From Apostichopus japonicus (taxonomy: Eukaryota; Echinodermata; Holothuroidea; Aspidochirotida; Stichopodidae), in contig NC_092582.1 in the NCBI RefSeq assembly GCF_037975245.1, positions 7,295,001 through 7,359,000 on the forward strand: DNA of 64,000 bases, written 5' to 3'. Below are positions 60,061 through 64,000 of this stretch, piece after piece. Made by a program: the position numbers and the translations under genes. Every line of letters begins with the position of its first letter. Within the stretch, counting starts at the first letter, position 1. The notes under the pieces were generated by a model that worked only from the letters and a program-made list of their open reading frames with translations, was not told the DNA's origin and ran no database searches.

Positions 60061-61638
60061 CTGTCTAAGCTCTAAGGCCGTGCAACGTATTTTTATATTC
60101 TATTAGAATCTATCCTTGATTTCTTAAAATGGCCCGAGTGGGAGCAAGAGTACAAATTAATGAGTACGAATGTTGGCAAGTATGGGTAGGCACTCACTAA
60201 ATCCTGTAAGGGTGGATAATCCGGTCCTCTTCAGAGAGAAAGTGAAGTACTTTCAGGTATAATTCAATCAACTGTTGACCTCTTGTTACAGACCTACAAA
60301 TAAACGGCGCCGAATCGATATTCTATAAGTGTCCATCGCATACTATAAGTACCATTCCCCCCATAGTCCCACGAAGCCCATCTAATAACCTGTAAAGGCC
60401 ACTTATCCATCTGTAAATTTGTTCGACGATTTTAGCTTGTAAAGGTCAATGTTCAAGTAACATATTTAAACCGTTTTTCATTCTTTGTTTGGTGGTTAGA
60501 CCTCGCATTACAACTACAGAATATATATGTTTACACCTTATATAGATGTCTACTACTTGTAATCCTCTCACTAAAAGAATGTCGCAGTTGTTTTCGATTT
60601 CGGGGAGGGAAAGTGGGTATTTCAGACAATGCGTATATAGCCTATACAGCTTGGTCCAAAGCAGTGAAACACATCGCAAACACAAGCCTATATAATATAG
60701 GTTCAGCACCCTAAGTTGTGTGAAATTATTTTAGTCTCTACGTTTACGTTTGTATATTTCGCCGAACAAACTGCATAAAACGTTTCTCCTAAGCATGCTG
60801 CGCTATACCTGCCTTTAAAAACCTGTACCGTTGAGCCCGCCAAAACAAAGGAATGGTGAGATAGCAAAGCGCCCTATATAGCCACAGGGCGATACGATGT
60901 TGCATGTTTTAGCATATATAGCTCTGAAAATGGCGGCATCTTGTTGCCATGACAAACTGACAGATTTGTGCTGTCGGCCTTAGGAATAATTTCGAGAGAA
61001 GTTGGCAACTGGTGATATAGTCTTTATATGAGTCTCTATTACAGTTACACTGTGTAATTCTAATGATAGCCTAGTATAACCTTGCAAACATTTCTAACAC
61101 CAATGAATATGCATGGTACATTTAAACTTAAAATGATTATTTTTGTTTCATTTGGCGAGGGTAACATATTAATAAATTGATCTGTATGACTGGTCCAATC
61201 AGGGATTCTGGATCTTAAAAATGTCTGACCAGTAAGATCCTGCCAACGTTACATGACGTTAGTTTGGACAAGCTTATGTAATGCTATTCTGGCAGCGAGC
61301 TTCGACAGAGAAATGACCTTGTTGCTTTTGCACCTTCCATTGGTCATTCTCTTCCTTGCTTGCACTGTGTTAACATTGCTACTACATAATATAATATATT
61401 TATATGTATATAGATCATGTGTGGTTTACAATAACAGTGTCATGTACATGCCTAGTCTAAATTACATAATAATATTACGTAGTCCTAATGAAATGTTTGT
61501 TAGAAGTTACATTGTTCTTGCTTGCTTTTTGCAGGCGAAGTTTTAAAAACGCTTCAACCTTTTCCAAGAGCACTTAAGTTTGTACAGAAATACAAGGAAA
61601 CTAAAATCAGTGACTCACCCGACGTTAATAAGACACTT
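60061..61638. other. Intergenic, no gene seen
   Basis: No supported features. Confidence 0.5.
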
Positions 61639-61827
61639 TTAGTGAAAGGAATTAATGGTTAATGGCAACCCTTTAATTAACCGCAAAGTTAACTTATTAA
61701 CGTTCGTTTCTCTTTCGTCTGCTATTGTTTTAAGTTTAATGAGTATACCATCAACTGTGACCACTTGTAGTAGAGTATCAAAACCAGTATTCTCGAAACA
61801 ATGCTTAAAATGATTACAGGAAGCCAT
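61639..61827 (-). CDS. Open frame of 62 codons, doubtful
   Basis: The minus-strand ATG at 61827 gives MASCNHFKHCFENTGFDTLL then VTVDGILIKLKTIADERETN. The composition is protein-like and the ATG has an A at -3, but there is no family match, splice site or neighbour to support it. Confidence 0.2.
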   Translation of the reverse strand: MASCNHFKHCFENTGFDTLLQVVTVDGILIKLKTIADERETNVNKLTLRLIKGLPLTINSFH

Positions 61828-64000
61828 GATTAAAACGTTTAAATGTTTTTAACGTCCCATAGGCCTACACTCCCTTCAGTATTTTGTGTAGCCTTTGCAG
61901 TATGTTCACCTTCTTTTTCAACTGTTTGTAATCGCATTTAGTCATTGTACCCAGGATAAAACATCTACACGAAAAGCTCACTTCATTTCATCTGGAATAC
62001 ACGCCCTCCCCCGCCTCACTCCCCCCCCCCCCCCACTCTCGTCCCCTCTCATTGAGACTGACCACGCAGCCATACTAAAGATGGTTTGCCTAGTGCAGTA
62101 TCACGGTTCTATACAAATCTACTGCGAATTCGTTCTCCGAGAAGTTTGCCACTGATGTGCAGTGCATCGAAACCTCCCTCAGTAAAGCCCAACAGATGCA
62201 GGGGAAGAGAGGTGGGGGGGCAGGGATTACAGGAAGGAATACTCGCATAGTATTTTACGATCGGGACAGGTCTATAGGATCCAGACAAAGGACATCAGAG
62301 AATGGGTGAGTATATGAGAGCAGGCAGCTCAGAGGAGAGAGGACGAGTTGCTGTTGCTACCAAGCCATGTTGTTGTTCTTTGTTGAAAGGGGTTTGATGA
62401 CCCCCACATCACCCCTCCCCCCTCAACCATCCCAACCAGCCCATCCCCCATATCTATCACTCTCCCAATCATTAGCAATGCAATGTTAACCAACGTTTTC
62501 AGCTAGATCGTATAGCCTACTTACACATGTAAACAAATGTCGTTGTTTCTGAATGCCTATATACTTTCGAGCTGTATTTCCAGCGAACTATGATGTGACT
62601 TAACTGTAATACTGCCTTATTCTGAAAATTATAGCTAAAACAGATAATTAATGAAGCCCTGAGTTTGTTACATAAATGGCGTTCCTCATTCTACAAAAAG
62701 TCATCGCCGAAGCCTCAGTTACCATGCAGGTTTTTGTTTGCATTGATGGCAAAATCTGCCTATTACTAATCCATCTTTACCTTTCCCCGAAGTGAATAAA
62801 GTCATTATGTCAACGTTGCCTATAATGAGATTTCGATGATTAATTACATGTCTGCTTTAGCCGATTACTTAGGCAGACTTGTCGGCCAAGTTTTGTTGGA
62901 AAATCCGGTCACTGCACATTGCCGATGACGTAGGCTACTGTAGATCAGGTACCAATATAAACTTGGGAGGGGAAGGGGGAGCGCCTGCAAATTACCAGGC
63001 ACTACACAATGGTTATCCTTCGTGCGGTCGTGTCCAAGATTGAAAACGAGGGTCACACAATGTCAGATTTGAACTCTCCATTTTTTTACACAACCCGCCA
63101 CCCCCTACAGCCACCCCCCCCAATGGTCTCCCTCCTGAACGTTATTTGAATCATTTCTATACATCTTCAATATTTAGAAATCATTGAAACAGTTCGATCT
63201 AGCGAACCTAATTTTGCTATCGTTTCGTTAGTAGGTCTAATGTTAGGGACAGTACAGATTATTACGTCTCACTTCGTATTTATGGCGAGCCAACCAAGTC
63301 TATATTATTTTGAGGGCCCTTCCAGGAGGATCCGTGGAGGAGTGCGAGGAAACTCATAGCTGTGTAAGTTAACCACAGTATTTCTACCCCTAACTGTCAG
63401 GGGGCTGTTATGTCAGTTAAATGACACGTATCCAAGTGACGTGCGTTTCCGCCCACCTTCCCCGACTGACGATGGAGATGGGGGTGGGGGGGGGGACTTC
63501 CTCCGGCTTTGCTCATGTCACTGACATATATCCACATCTCGCCCACATGCTTGCTGTAGGCACCAGGAACTGTGTAGCATAGCTCACACAGCACTTAACC
63601 AATTATAACTCCAAACCTACATTTTACGGAACATTTATTCATTACGCATACGCTAAGAACGATATTACACGCAGATTAGATGTACACAATATGGGAAAAG
63701 AGATTATACAAATTAAAAAAACATACCTTCGTTGAATTTTCCTTTCGGCTTTTCTCGATGTAACTATTTTAAAGACATCTCTAGCTGCGAACCAAATCAA
63801 ACAAATAGGTCGTCGGCGTGTGTGTTATTCCTTTATTTTACAAAAGTTTAGCCTTCGCATACACACCTTGTTCTGTTGTGAAGTACTGATTGCACGAGTC
63901 CGACTCAATGAATACATGACTACGGAGAAATCGGACTGTTCTTAGTGGCACTTAGGGATGTCAACAATACAGTGTTTTATACGGTTCTGTGCATTGCTAT
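61828..64000. other. Intergenic to window end, no gene seen
   Basis: C-runs and G-runs at about 62024-62035 and 63485-63496; no supported gene, RNA or repeat boundary. Confidence 0.45.

Overview
This is AT-rich eukaryotic genomic DNA, most likely from a marine invertebrate. The evidence for an animal is exon-intron structure with GT/AG sites, SINEs with tRNA-like heads, L1/Tx1-type LINE fossils, hAT-type miniature transposons with 8-bp target duplications, long AT microsatellites and minisatellites. The G-rich hAT ends and low gene density are reminiscent of echinoderms such as sea cucumbers, but that placement is an inference and not proven here. I see no rRNA gene, prokaryotic operon, CRISPR array, or intact viral or transposase gene.

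Layout. 0-10 kb is dominated by transposons. A 368-bp hAT MITE lies at 382-749. A three-layer stack occupies 2358-6931: a short element (6468-6931) was interrupted by a 4.1-kb element with ~350-bp inverted ends (2358-6464), which was in turn interrupted by a 3.1-kb element with TA duplications (2781-5889). The innermost layer carries a decayed, intron-containing fragment of what looks like a SAM-domain host gene. A tRNA-derived SINE, a second hAT MITE and a second short element follow. 10-12.3 kb holds an LTR-like segment, a SINE and a hAT-in-hAT nest. 12.7-14.5 kb holds minus-strand exons of an unrecognised gene. 15-25 kb holds a hAT element with internal tandem repeats, an isolated candidate exon, an L1/Tx1-type LINE fossil, a truncated SINE and many hAT fragments. 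25-36 kb holds AT microsatellites, two more L1/Tx1-type LINE segments (each split by a younger element), and a foldback element built of TTTCGCCCAAC motifs.

The clearest gene is on the minus strand at 39360-36536: two coding exons joined in phase encode a 308-residue coiled-coil protein. Its intron carries a SINE, and its upstream flank has a CRE and an X-box-like site. From 40 kb to the end the DNA is mostly gene-poor. It holds an inverted pair of dispersed repeats (42.7 and 51.1 kb), a CRE plus X-box cluster (45.0 kb), a ~120-bp minisatellite (46.4 kb), a palindromic element (48.7 kb), paired CREs (55.9 kb), a (TA)n block between perfect 31-bp inverted arms (57.1 kb), and a 1.3-kb minisatellite with a 39-bp (13-codon) unit (58.7-60.1 kb).

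Nothing here forms a pathway. The window is best read as a record of repeated nested transposition around one or two host genes.
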